Shown piece after piece: positions 25,765 through 34,327 of a stretch of DNA of 64,000 nucleotides. The notes below the pieces were generated by a model. The model worked only from the letters and a program-made list of their open reading frames with translations, had not been told where the DNA came from and searched no databases. Source of the DNA: Streptomyces fructofermentans (GTDB taxonomy: Bacteria; Actinomycetota; Actinomycetes; Streptomycetales; Streptomycetaceae); NCBI RefSeq assembly GCF_014651055.1, contig NZ_BMWD01000006.1, positions 71,792 through 135,791 of the forward strand. Direction: 5' to 3'. The first letter of the stretch is position 1. Each line of letters starts with the position of its first letter. The translations under genes were made by a program, and so were the position numbers.

Positions 25765-27516
25765 TCAACCGCACAACTCCCGTTCCGCCCGCACCGGATC
25801 GGCGGGGAAGCGGAACGACGTGCGCTCCCAGGCCCCGGCGGCGTTGCGCAGGAAACGCGCCGGGGTGAGCGGTTCACGGGCCGAGGCGTTCAGTTCGGCG
25901 AGCGCCCCGCACCGCAGGGCGTGCCGGGCGGCGGCCACCCCGACCGGGTCCGCCGACGGCGGCACCTCCCCGGGCGCGCCCCGGTCGGCGGCGAGCCACG
26001 CGTCCGGCAGCCGCTTGTCGTGCCCGACCCGTCCGCCGCCGACCCGCTCGGAGTGCGCGGCCACCGGATAGGCCAGCCCGATCGGGTCGAGCGCGGCCCC
26101 GTCCAGCGGGACGGCCGACCCGTTGAGCCCCAGCACGACGTAACTTCCCGTCACGGAGGGGGAGTCGGCGGCGGCCCGGCCGTTCCTGCCGTACAGCAGG
26201 ACGGGTTCTCCCGAACGCGCCGCCGCCCGGACCGCGCGCAGGTACTCCAGGTGGTGCGGTGCCCCCGCGAATGTGTGGTGCACGGGATGGGGGTCGGCGT
26301 TGTGCCGGACGTACACCCCGCGCTCGTCCGCGATCCCCGCCGGCCCGATGTGGCCCTCGTACGGGATCCGCAGCCACCCCGCGCTCACCAGCGCCCACAC
26401 GGCGACGCCGACGGCCGCCGCGGCCCGCGACCGGGTCACGGGCACCACGAAGACGGGCAGCAGCATCAGCAGGAGCCCCGGCAGCAGCATGCGACCGTGC
26501 ATGAAGTCGCCGCCGACCCTGACGACGAACACCCAGCACAGCAGACCGGCGACGACCGGCGCGAGCACGCCGATCCGCCGCGCGGCGACCTGCCCGGTCC
26601 CTCCAGCCGGCCCGCTCCGTCCCGCCCCTCCGGTCCCCGCCGCCCGCGGCCCGAGCACGGCGAGTGCCACCAACAGCGCGGGCAGCCACAGCAGATAGGG
26701 CTGGGCGAAGTCAGCGAGATATCCGAACCCCCGTCCCCACAGGCTCCGCGAGGCCTCCTTGGTGACGGCGGGCAGCGGCACCAGATGGCCGTAGTAGCCC
26801 GCCCGGAAGACCTCGTAGGCGACCGGCAGCGCGCCGGCCGCCGCCGCCCCGGCGGACGCGCCACGCCACGACGGCCGCGCGAGCAGCCACTGCGCCGCGA
26901 GGAACACCACGCTCACGAGCCCCAGATCGGGCCGCACGAGAGGCCCGAGGCCGATCACCGCCGAGGTCGCGAGGGAGCCGGGCCGCGCCGTGAGCGCGAG
27001 CCACGCTCCCGCGATCCAGCAGGTGGCGAGTCCCGTCTCCAGCCCGGACGTGGCGAAGTCCCACACCGGCGGCAGCCCGAGCGGCAGCAGCGCCCCCAGC
27101 GGCACGCAGGCCCGTCCGCCGTACGTCCGCAGCGCGCCGATCCCGGCTAGTGCGAACCCCGCCGAGGTCAGCAGCAGCCCGCCGTACACCGCAGCCGTCG
27201 CCGGATCGGCCCCGACCGCCCCGGCGGCCACGAGCAGCCACTGCCAGAGGGTCCCGGTCGACGACTCGACCCGCTCACCCGCGTTGAACACGGGCCCGTT
27301 CCCCGCCAGTACCTGCCGCACGGTCCGTACGTAGATGAAGGCGTCGTCGGACATCCAGCGCCGCCGGAACCCCGCGTACGCCACGACGAGCGCCGGCAGG
27401 AGCCACACCGCGACCCGGACGGCGGCGCGCGGGCCGGTGCGCCGGCGGAGCGCGGGCGGCGAGGGCGGCCGGGGGCCGCGCGGCGGGAGGTGCGGGGGCG
27501 CATGCGTCGACGTCAT
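25765..27516 (-). CDS. GT-C membrane glycosyltransferase (AftB/ZomB-like)
   Basis: 583-residue polytopic membrane protein with about ten hydrophobic segments up to residue 380 and a 190-residue extracytoplasmic C-terminal domain. The first extracytoplasmic loop carries MSDDAFIYVRTVRQVLAGNG and FNAGERVESSTGTL, the DD-containing motif of GT-C enzymes that use polyprenyl-phosphate sugars, closest to the AftB arabinofuranosyltransferase/ZomB group. In mycobacteria these add terminal arabinose to wall glycans; here it probably decorates a wall polymer or glycoprotein. I chose ATG 27516; the frame is open up to 27738 but that part is Arg-rich. It is divergent from the acyl-CoA synthetase. Confidence 0.82.
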   Translation of the reverse strand: MTSTHAPPHLPPRGPRPPSPPALRRRTGPRAAVRVAVWLLPALVVAYAGFRRRWMSDDAFIYVRTVRQVLAGNGPVFNAGERVESSTGTLWQWLLVAAGAVGADPATAAVYGGLLLTSAGFALAGIGALRTYGGRACVPLGALLPLGLPPVWDFATSGLETGLATCWIAGAWLALTARPGSLATSAVIGLGPLVRPDLGLVSVVFLAAQWLLARPSWRGASAGAAAAGALPVAYEVFRAGYYGHLVPLPAVTKEASRSLWGRGFGYLADFAQPYLLWLPALLVALAVLGPRAAGTGGAGRSGPAGGTGQVAARRIGVLAPVVAGLLCWVFVVRVGGDFMHGRMLLPGLLLMLLPVFVVPVTRSRAAAAVGVAVWALVSAGWLRIPYEGHIGPAGIADERGVYVRHNADPHPVHHTFAGAPHHLEYLRAVRAAARSGEPVLLYGRNGRAAADSPSVTGSYVVLGLNGSAVPLDGAALDPIGLAYPVAAHSERVGGGRVGHDKRLPDAWLAADRGAPGEVPPSADPVGVAAARHALRCGALAELNASAREPLTPARFLRNAAGAWERTSFRFPADPVRAERELCG

Positions 27517-27749
27517 GATCCGTACTTCGGCCCGCGTCAAGCCGAGCTTGACGCGGGCCCTGGGCCGAACGGGGGTCCGCGGGCGAATCCGGCACGGCCG
27601 GCCCCCTCCGCGCCGCGTCCCTCGGCGGCGCGCACGGTCCGCCCGGTGGGCCGATCCCTGGGAACCGGTTGAAAATCCCCTACGCATGAGTAAGTTGACC
27701 CGCAAGTAAGTACGCGCCACCGCAACGCGAGTCGCCACCGGGAGCCGTC

Positions 27750-29708
27750 ATGGGCGTACGCAGGGACCTGAAGCAGGCCAGGAGGCGCACCGACCTGGCG
27801 GACCGTGCCGAGGTCGTGATCACCAGGGACGAACGGGGAGCCGTCCGTGAGGCGCGGGTGCCCGCCCTCGCGCCGGAGCCCACCACCGGCAGCACGGCCG
27901 ACCTGCCCTTCACCAACGCGGCCGAGGCCCCCGGCGCCGTGGTCCTGCGCCGCCGGGAGAACGGGGCCTGGCGTCCCGTGACGGCGGCGCACTTCGCGGG
28001 TGAAGTCACCGCCGTGGCCAAGGGGTTGATCGCGGCCGGCCTCGAACCGGGCGGCCGGGTGGCCGTCATGTCCCGCACCCGCTACGAGTGGACGCTGCTC
28101 GACTTCGCCATCTGGGCCGCCGGCGGAGTGGCCGTCCCCGTCTACGCCACCTCCTCGGCCGAGCAGGTCGAGTGGATCGTCCGCGACTCGGGCGCCCGTC
28201 TGGTCCTGGCCGAGACCCCGGAGCACGCGGCGGTGGTCGCCGCCGCCACGTCCGGGCACCCCGAGCCCCCCGGCATCCTGCTGATCGACGGCGGAGCGGT
28301 CGCCGAACTCACCGCCCTGGGGCGGGACATCGCCGACGAGGAGGTCACCGGGCGCCGTGCCGCACTGACCCCCCGGAGCATCGCGACGATCTGCTACACC
28401 TCGGGCACCACCGGGGTCCCCAAGGGCTGCGTCCTCACCCACGCCAACCTGCACGCCGAGGCGGCGAACACGGTCGAGCTCCTGCATCCCGTGTTCACCG
28501 AGGTCACGGGCCGGGCCGCCTCGACCCTGCTCTTCCTGCCCCTCGCCCACATCCTGGGCCGCACCATCCAGATCGCCTGCCTGACGGCCCGTATCGAGCT
28601 GGGGCACTTCCCGAGCATCCGGCCCGAAGAACTCCGCCCGGCCCTGAAGGAGTTCAGGCCCACCTTCCTGGTCGGCGTCCCCTACCTCTTCGAGAAGATC
28701 CACGGCACCGGGCGCGCCACCGCCGAACGGATCGGCCGGGGGGCCTCGTTCGACCGAGCCCACCGGATCGCCGTCCGTTTCGGCGAGCGCCACCTCGACC
28801 GGTTCCTCGGCCGGGGCAGGGGGCCGGGCCCCGGCCTGTACGCCGCCCGCGCCCTGTACGACCTGCTCGTCTACCGTCGCGTCCGCAAGGAGCTGGGCGG
28901 CCGCACGCGGTACGCGATCAGCGGCGGCTCGCCGCTCGACCGCGACCTCAACCTCTTCTTCTACGCCGCCGGAATCCTCGTGTACGAGGGCTACGGGCTG
29001 ACGGAGACCACCGCCGCCGCGACGATCGTGCCGCCCCTCGGCCCCCGTCCCGGCACGGTCGGCCGCCCCGTGCCCGGCACCGCGATCCGCATCGCGGACG
29101 ACGGCGAGGTCCTCGTCCGGGGCGGCATCGTCTTCGGCGCGTACTGGAACGACCCGGCGGCCACCGACGCGGCGCTGACCGGCGACTGGTTCGCGACCGG
29201 GGACCTCGGCGCCCTGGACGGCGACGGCTATCTCACGATCACCGGCCGCAAGAAGGACATCCTCGTCACCTCGGGCGGCAAGAACGTCTCCCCGGCCGTC
29301 CTGGAGGACCGCCTCCGCAGCCGTCCGCCGGTGGGGCAGTGCGTCGTCGTCGGCGACAGGCGCCCCTACGTGGCCGCGCTGATCACGCTCGACCGAGAGG
29401 ACCTCGCGCACTGGCTGTACGTCCGCGGCATGCCCGAGGACACCCCGATCGCGGAACTCGTGGACGACCCGCGGCTGCGCGCCGACGTCCAGCAGGTCGT
29501 GGACTACGCCAACCGGGCCTTCTCCCGCGCCGAGTCCGTCCGCGACTTCGCCCTGGTGGAGGGCGAGTTCACCGAGGAGAACGGACTGCTCACGCCGTCC
29601 CTGAAGATCAGGCGCCACGCCGTCACGGCGGCGTACGCGCGGCACATCGAGGAGCTGTACGGCGACGGGTCCCGGACGGACGAACAGCGGGCCACCCCCG
29701 AGGGGTGA
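27750..29708 (+). CDS. Long-chain fatty-acid-CoA ligase (AMP-forming)
   Basis: 652-residue adenylate-forming enzyme that activates fatty acids with ATP and joins them to CoA. The P-loop-like motif is TSGTTGVPKGC (about 215-225); YEGYGLTETTAA and the hinge motif GDLGALDGDGYLTITGRKKDILVTSGGKN-type segment (about 490-512) follow in the normal order. Length and the C-terminal lid domain match FadD/FACL proteins. ATG 27750 is preceded by GGGAGCC. It is read alone; a rodlin gene converges on it 27 bp downstream. Confidence 0.93.
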   Translation: MGVRRDLKQARRRTDLADRAEVVITRDERGAVREARVPALAPEPTTGSTADLPFTNAAEAPGAVVLRRRENGAWRPVTAAHFAGEVTAVAKGLIAAGLEPGGRVAVMSRTRYEWTLLDFAIWAAGGVAVPVYATSSAEQVEWIVRDSGARLVLAETPEHAAVVAAATSGHPEPPGILLIDGGAVAELTALGRDIADEEVTGRRAALTPRSIATICYTSGTTGVPKGCVLTHANLHAEAANTVELLHPVFTEVTGRAASTLLFLPLAHILGRTIQIACLTARIELGHFPSIRPEELRPALKEFRPTFLVGVPYLFEKIHGTGRATAERIGRGASFDRAHRIAVRFGERHLDRFLGRGRGPGPGLYAARALYDLLVYRRVRKELGGRTRYAISGGSPLDRDLNLFFYAAGILVYEGYGLTETTAAATIVPPLGPRPGTVGRPVPGTAIRIADDGEVLVRGGIVFGAYWNDPAATDAALTGDWFATGDLGALDGDGYLTITGRKKDILVTSGGKNVSPAVLEDRLRSRPPVGQCVVVGDRRPYVAALITLDREDLAHWLYVRGMPEDTPIAELVDDPRLRADVQQVVDYANRAFSRAESVRDFALVEGEFTEENGLLTPSLKIRRHAVTAAYARHIEELYGDGSRTDEQRATPEG

Positions 29709-29734
29709 CCCGCTGTTCCGTGCCGTGCGAAGGA

Positions 29735-30145
29735 TCAGCTGCCGACGGCGCCGTTGCCCGAGAGCACCGGGATGTTGTCCAGGATGTGCGACAGCGGCTC
29801 GTCGCCCTTGGCCTGGGTGGAGTTCTCGGTGCACTGCTGGTTCTGCGGGGCCGAGAGGATCGGCACGTCCTGGAGGACGGTGACCGGGGCGGCGCCGATG
29901 AGCGAGGCCAGGTTGGCCTTGACCGGCAGGCCGACACAGGGCTTGTTCAGCGAACCCTGGACGAGGGAGAGCTGGGGGCTCTGGTCACCGTGCGTGGCCT
30001 GGTTGCCGTACTTCTGCACGGAACCGTTGCCGTTGGCGGTGGTGACGCCGTCGTCGTTGCCGATGGCCATCGCCTGCGGCGCGGCGACGGCCGTCATCCC
30101 GGCGACGGAGGCGGCGATGGCAGCGGTCGCCCACAGCTTCTTCAT
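29735..30145 (-). CDS. Rodlin (RdlA/RdlB family), copy 1
   Basis: 136-residue secreted protein. Residues 1-28 are a signal peptide ending APQAMA; the mature part contains [21 protein letters not shown] and the rodlin-specific [20 protein letters not shown] ending. Two Cys residues (NKPCVGL, NQQCTEN) probably pair. Rodlins organise chaplin fibrils into the paired-rodlet layer on aerial hyphae and spores. In S. coelicolor two genes (rdlA, rdlB) lie next to chpA/chpD; this window has three. Compared with the other two copies this one diverges most in the signal peptide and middle. A short upstream region (30146-30331) should hold its own promoter. Confidence 0.95.
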   Translation of the reverse strand: MKKLWATAAIAASVAGMTAVAAPQAMAIGNDDGVTTANGNGSVQKYGNQATHGDQSPQLSLVQGSLNKPCVGLPVKANLASLIGAAPVTVLQDVPILSAPQNQQCTENSTQAKGDEPLSHILDNIPVLSGNGAVGS

Positions 30146-30331
30146 GGTCGTTCCCTTCGGAGAGTGGCCCCCGTGTACGGAGCCGCGTGATGATCAACAG
30201 CGCGGTGGACGGTGCGGTTGCGGGGTGTACCCCGACTGGCCCACGGGGGTTCTCGGGACCACGGTCGACGCGCCGCCGCTGTCGGACGGGGCGGCGGACC
30301 GCCGGAGACCGGTGGTCCGCCGCCCGGCGTG

Positions 30332-30745
30332 TCAGCTTCCGGCGGAGCCGTTGCCGGACAGCACCGGGATGTTGCTCAGGATGTGCGACAGCGGCTCGTC
30401 ACCCTTGGCCTGGGTGGAGTTCTCGGTGCACTGCTGGTTCTGCGGGGCGGAGAGGATCGGCACGTCCTGGGCGACGGTGATCGGGGTGAGTCCGGCGAGC
30501 GAGGCCAGGTTGGCCTTGGCGGGCAGGCCGATGCAGGGCTTGTTCAGCGAGCCCTGGATGAGCGCCATCTGCGGGCTCATGTTCCCGTACGTGGCCTGGT
30601 TGCCGTAGATCTGCGCGGCGTGGTTGCCGTTGGCGGTGGTGACACCGCCGTCGTCGCCGATGGCCATCGCCTGGGGCGCGGCGGCAGCCGAGATACCGGC
30701 GACGGAAGCGGCGACCGCCGCGGCAGCCATAACCTTCTTGATCAC
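30332..30745 (-). CDS. Rodlin (RdlA/RdlB family), copy 2
   Basis: 137-residue secreted rodlin, same strand as copy 1 and 186 bp upstream of it, so a tandem duplicate. Signal peptide 1-29 ([24 protein letters not shown]). Mature features are the same: NGNHAAQIYGNQATYGN, NKPCIGLPAKANLASL and the nearly invariant [17 protein letters not shown] block. It is divergent from copy 3 across a 251-bp region. It assembles with chaplins on the aerial hyphal surface. Confidence 0.95.
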   Translation of the reverse strand: MIKKVMAAAAVAASVAGISAAAAPQAMAIGDDGGVTTANGNHAAQIYGNQATYGNMSPQMALIQGSLNKPCIGLPAKANLASLAGLTPITVAQDVPILSAPQNQQCTENSTQAKGDEPLSHILSNIPVLSGNGSAGS

Positions 30746-30996
30746 TTGCTGGTCCCTTCTGGAGTAACCCCGTCCACCGGAGCCTCCTGATCAACTCCGG
30801 CCGACGCGCATGGTTGCTGCGATTCACTCCGATGGCCCATTTGAGAAGTCTGCTTGTAGGCCACACGTGCGCGAGGGTTCCGTGAATTCGAGGGCCCCGA
30901 ACGAGCCGATCGAGTGACAGGTCGAAACCAATCACGCCGCCGCCGGTTGAATCGGGAGCAGGAACACGCTTGTGTGTTCAGGAAAGGACCGGAGAA
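30746..30996. promoter_or_regulatory. Divergent promoter region of rodlin copies 2 and 3
   Basis: 251 bp between divergent rodlin genes, noticeably richer in A and T than the surroundings (for example around 30830-30900). It must hold both promoters. No box can be assigned with confidence; development-specific sigma factors would be expected. Confidence 0.5.
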
Positions 30997-31413
30997 ATGC
31001 TCAAGAAGGCAATGGCCGCGGCGGCGGTCGCCGCTTCTGTCGTCGGTGTCTCGGCGGCGGCAGCCCCCCAGGCGCTTGCCATCGGCAACGACGGGGGCGT
31101 CACCACCGCCAACGGCAACCACGCCGAGCAGGCGTACGGAAACGCCAAGACGCACGGCAACAAGAGCCCCCAGCTCTCGCTGGCCCAGGGCACGCTGAAC
31201 AAGGCCTGCATCGGCCTGCCGGCCAAGGTCAACGCCGCCTCGCTCCTGGGTGTCGTCGCCCCGCTCACCGTCGCCCAGGACGTGCCGATCCTGTCGGCCC
31301 CGCAGAACCAGCAGTGCGCCGAGAACTCCACCCAGGCCAAGGGTGACGAGCCGCTGTCGCACATCCTGGACAACATCCCGGTGCTCTCGGGCAACGGCGC
31401 CGTCGGCAGCTGA
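30997..31413 (+). CDS. Rodlin (RdlA/RdlB family), copy 3
   Basis: 138-residue secreted rodlin, opposite in direction to the other two. Signal peptide 1-29 ([24 protein letters not shown]). It shares with copy 2 the [11 protein letters not shown] repeat-like region and with both the [11 protein letters not shown] block near the C-terminus. It differs by one extra residue in the [12 protein letters not shown] stretch. ATG 30997 has AAGGACCGGAG upstream; an earlier in-frame start at 30970 would put extra polar residues before the signal peptide. It ends at a textbook T-tailed terminator, so it is a single transcription unit. Confidence 0.95.
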   Translation: MLKKAMAAAAVAASVVGVSAAAAPQALAIGNDGGVTTANGNHAEQAYGNAKTHGNKSPQLSLAQGTLNKACIGLPAKVNAASLLGVVAPLTVAQDVPILSAPQNQQCAENSTQAKGDEPLSHILDNIPVLSGNGAVGS

Positions 31414-31432
31414 CCGGCCCACGCCCCGACCG

Positions 31433-31477
31433 ATCGGGCGGCCCCTCCGCATTCGGCGGAGGGGCCGCTCGGTTTTT
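31433..31477 (+). terminator. Intrinsic terminator after rodlin copy 3
   Basis: Perfect 11-bp core stem (31440-31450 with 31456-31466), extended outward by several more pairs including G-T, followed by TTTTT at 31473-31477. One of few classical T-tailed terminators in this window. Confidence 0.85.
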
Positions 31478-31724
31478 CCTATTGTCCTGCCGTGTTCCCG
31501 CGTCGTCCCCGGTTGACGGAGTGAGTTGACGGAGTGACGTTTCTCCGTGCACTCATCCCATTTCATGCGGGGCGTTCGGGTGAAATGTGGAATGCCGCGC
31601 CTTCTCCAGTTTCCTCCACCGGTCCCCCTCGTTCTACAGCCCGCAGGTCATGGTGCGAGCCGTTCCGACTGGGCTCGTCCGGTTTCGACCGTCATAGGGC
31701 ATGACCGCAGAGAAAGGGAAGTAC
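31478..31724 (+). promoter_or_regulatory. Promoter region of short chaplin gene
   Basis: 247 bp after the rodlin terminator with no gene. A+T content is locally raised at 31555-31600 (TTTCATGCGG, GTGAAATGTGG). AAAGGGAAG at 31713-31721 is the ribosome-binding site of the chaplin gene, deciding the GTG at 31725. Confidence 0.5.
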
Positions 31725-31958
31725 GTGAAGCACAAGAAGAGTGCCGTCGTCATCGCCGGCGCGATCATGGCCATGGGCATGGCCGCCCCGGCCTTCGCCG
31801 ACTCCGAGGCCGAGGGTGCCGCCATCGGCTCGCCCGGTGTCCTCTCCGGCAACGTGATCCAGGTGCCCGTCCACATTCCCGTCAACGTGTGCGGCAACTC
31901 GATCAACGTGGTCGGCCTGCTGAACCCGGCGTTCGGCAACGTCTGCGTCAACGACTGA
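31725..31958 (+). CDS. chpD: Short chaplin (ChpD position)
   Basis: 77-residue secreted chaplin: signal peptide to APAFA (about residue 26), then one hydrophobic chaplin domain with SPGVLSGNVIQVPVHIPVNV and the two conserved Cys in CGNSINVVGLLNPAFGNVC. It assembles as amyloid fibrils that lower surface tension and coat aerial hyphae. The GTG at 31725 is preferred over an ATG at 31701 because AAAGGGAAG sits just before it and the protein then begins MKHKKSAVV. The symbol rests on position next to the rodlins and the long chaplin. Confidence 0.92.
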   Translation: MKHKKSAVVIAGAIMAMGMAAPAFADSEAEGAAIGSPGVLSGNVIQVPVHIPVNVCGNSINVVGLLNPAFGNVCVND

Positions 31959-32061
31959 CGTCGTAGCGCGCCGGCCCCACCCGGCTGTGTCACGCCGGCC
32001 TTGGAACGCCTCCGGGTGCCAAGGCCGGCTTTCCCACTTCTACCAGCAGAGAAGACGAACG

Positions 32062-32970
32062 AGATTGCGACAGACCCTGAGCAAGGGAATGGTCGCGGCT
32101 GCCGCCGCGACAAGCGTCTTGTCCCTGTGCGGCCCCTCGGCGTTCGCGGACTCGACCGCGGAAGGGGGCGCGGCGGACTCACCCGGCGTGCTGTCCGGCA
32201 ACAACGTGCAGGCACCGGTGAACGTGCCGGTCAACGCCTGCGGCAACACCGTGGACGTCGTCGCGGCCCTCAACCCGGCCTTCGGCAACAAGTGCGCCAA
32301 CTCCGGCTCCACGGGCAGGCACCGCAAGCCTGACGGACCCCAGCGCGGCACCCCCTCGGGCCACGACCGCGGCTCCGACCGGGGCAACGGCTCCGACCGC
32401 GGGGGCGGCCCGGGCCGCCACGGCGGCTCCGGCCACCAGGGCGGCGGCCACCACGCGGGTCCCGGCCACCAGGGGGGCGGCCACCACGGCGGTTCCGGCC
32501 ACCAGGGGGGCGGTCGTCACGACGGGGGCGGCTCGTCCGCGCACGGCGAGGCCCACGGGTCGCCCGGCGTCGGGTCCGGCAACAAGGGACAGGTGCCCCT
32601 GGACGTGCCGGTGAACCTGTGCGGCAACGCCGTGGACGTGGTCGGCCTGCTCAACCCGGTGTTCGGCAACGACTGCGGGGAGCACCGGGGGCCGAAGGGC
32701 TACGGCGACGACACACCGCCGTCGACGCCCCCGTCCGAGCCGCCCACCATGGAGCCGCCGACGGCGGAGCCGCCCGGCACCCCGCCGGCGACGCCTCCCG
32801 GTACTCCGCCGGCCGTCACGCCGCCCTCGGGCACCCCGGCCCCCGGCCCCCGGGCCGAGCTGCCGAAGACCGGCAGCGAAGGCGTGCTCGCGGCCTCGGC
32901 CGCCGGCGCCGGCCTGCTGCTCGGCGGCGCGGTGCTGTACCGGCGAGGACGGGTCGCCTCCCGTCGCTAG
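32062..32970 (+). CDS. chpA: Long, sortase-anchored chaplin with two chaplin domains (ChpA position)
   Basis: 302-residue chaplin. Signal peptide to SAFA (about 32), first chaplin domain 38-85 (CGNTVDVVAALNPAFGNKC), a His/Gly-rich linker of decapeptide repeats (GGHHAGPGHQ, GGHHGGSGHQ), second chaplin domain about 175-215 (CGNAVDVVGLLNPVFGNDC), a Pro/Thr-rich wall-spanning stretch and a sorting signal LPKTG, hydrophobic helix and RRGRVASRR tail. Sortase links it to peptidoglycan, where it nucleates short chaplins. The start is a TTG at 32062 giving MRQTLSKGMVAAAAATS; no ATG or GTG fits before the signal peptide. LPKTG instead of the usual chaplin LAxTG, and the His-rich linker, are unusual. 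Confidence 0.92.
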   Translation, partial: RLRQTLSKGMVAAAAATSVLSLCGPSAFADSTAEGGAADSPGVLSGNNVQAPVNVPVNACGNTVDVVAALNPAFGNKCANSGSTGRHRKPDGPQRGTPSGHDRGSDRGNGSDRGGGPGRHGGSGHQGGGHHAGPGHQGGGHHGGSGHQGGGRHDGGGSSAHGEAHGSPGVGSGNKGQVPLDVPVNLCGNAVDVVGLLNPVFGNDCGEHRGPKGYGDDTPPSTPPSEPPTMEPPTAEPPGTPPATPPGTPPAVTPPSGTPAPGPRAELPKTGSEGVLAASAAGAGLLLGGAVLYRRGRVASRR

Positions 32971-33067
32971 GGCGTCCGTACGCATCCCGTCGGGCAGGGG
33001 GTGCCGGACACGGCGCGGTGCCGTGTCGGGTGCCGGACACGCACGCAGCGAGTCCGGCACCCGCGTG

Positions 33068-34327
33068 TCAGCGCTCCGCCGCCCCGAGCGCCCCGCGCCG
33101 TTCCCGGGCGGCGGGCAGCCGCAGCTGGGCCGGGCCGTTCCGCAACCGGCGCCGCACGCCCCTGACCAGGGTGGGGGCCGTGAACGAGGCCCCGTGCACG
33201 AAGCGCATCGCGGGCCCGAAGCCGCCCGCCGTGACCAGGCCCGCCATGAAGAGGCCGGGCCAGGACGACTCGAACTCCCGCCCCACCCGGGGCGATCCGT
33301 CGGACGAGGCGGCCAGGCCGTCGCGCAGCTCGTCCGCCAGCAGGGCCAGCCGCTCCCGTGACGCCCTGAACCCGGTCGCCGCGACCACGTGGTCGGTGTC
33401 CAGGGACATCGGCTCACCGGTGCGGCCGACCGTGTCCAGGCGCAGCCGGCCCCCGGACGCGTACGCCTCCGCCACCTCCCGGCCCAGCAGTACCTCGACC
33501 GAGGGCTCCACGCGGTCGCGGATCCACCAGGCGCCCGCGGGACCCAGCGCGGAGGCCGCGATCCTGGCGCGGGTGGGCTCGGGCAGCCGGCGGAAGACGC
33601 CCGGGCGCTCGGCGTAGAACCAGTTGCGCCAGCCGCAGCCGAGGCCGCTGTGCGGGGCGCGGGCCGCCTGCCACCAGGGCCGCTCCCAGGCCGGGGGCAG
33701 GTCGTTCCAGCCGAGCGCCTCGGCGCGGGCCACGACACGGACCCGGGTGCCCTGCTCGGCCAGCAGGGCCGCCGTCTCCAGTGCGGCCTGCCCGCCGCCG
33801 ACCACGGTCACGTCCCGTCCCCTGAAGCGGTCCAGGTCCGCGTGGTCGCTGCTGTGCGAGACGAACTCCGGGCCCAGCCGGCGCAGTACCGGCGGGATCT
33901 CGGTGAACGGGAGCACACCGACCGCCAGCGCCACCGTCCTCGCCCGGACGCTCGTGCCGTCCTCCGTGAGGGCCTCGAAGCCGCCCGGGCAGGCCCGGAC
34001 GTGCGCCACCAGGCGCTCGTCGACCTCCGGTACGGAATGCCGGGCGAACCACAGGCCGTACGAGGCGAACATCTCGACCGGGATCGGCTCCCCGTGGCGG
34101 GCCCGTACCCCGCGTTCCGCGCAGTAGGCGTCGAGCCGCCAACGGCCTTCGGGGTCCGAGAGGTTGGAGGCCCACGGTTCCGACTTCAGGAACATGCCCG
34201 GGGGCATGTGGTCGCGCCAGGACGCCATCGGTCGTCCGAACACGCGCAGGCTCAGGCCCGCCGCCGCGGCATGGGAGGCGATGGACAGGCCGTAGGGACC
34301 GGCCCCCACCACCAGCAGGTCGTACAT
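33068..34327 (-). CDS. FAD-dependent monooxygenase-like oxidoreductase
   Basis: 419-residue two-dinucleotide-fold flavoprotein. FAD motif VVGAGPYGLSIA at residues 6-17, an NADPH motif VVGGGQAALETA near 170 and the ATG motif VVAATGFRA near 325 give the layout of class-B flavin monooxygenases, such as lysine/ornithine N-hydroxylases. It starts one base into the stop of the ATP-grasp gene (TGATG), so translation is coupled. The small-molecule substrate is unknown. Together with the ATP-grasp ligase it suggests oxidation and ligation of an amino-acid-like unit, perhaps linked to the surface polymer made nearby. That link is inference. Confidence 0.8.
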   Translation of the reverse strand: MYDLLVVGAGPYGLSIASHAAAAGLSLRVFGRPMASWRDHMPPGMFLKSEPWASNLSDPEGRWRLDAYCAERGVRARHGEPIPVEMFASYGLWFARHSVPEVDERLVAHVRACPGGFEALTEDGTSVRARTVALAVGVLPFTEIPPVLRRLGPEFVSHSSDHADLDRFRGRDVTVVGGGQAALETAALLAEQGTRVRVVARAEALGWNDLPPAWERPWWQAARAPHSGLGCGWRNWFYAERPGVFRRLPEPTRARIAASALGPAGAWWIRDRVEPSVEVLLGREVAEAYASGGRLRLDTVGRTGEPMSLDTDHVVAATGFRASRERLALLADELRDGLAASSDGSPRVGREFESSWPGLFMAGLVTAGGFGPAMRFVHGASFTAPTLVRGVRRRLRNGPAQLRLPAARERRGALGAAER

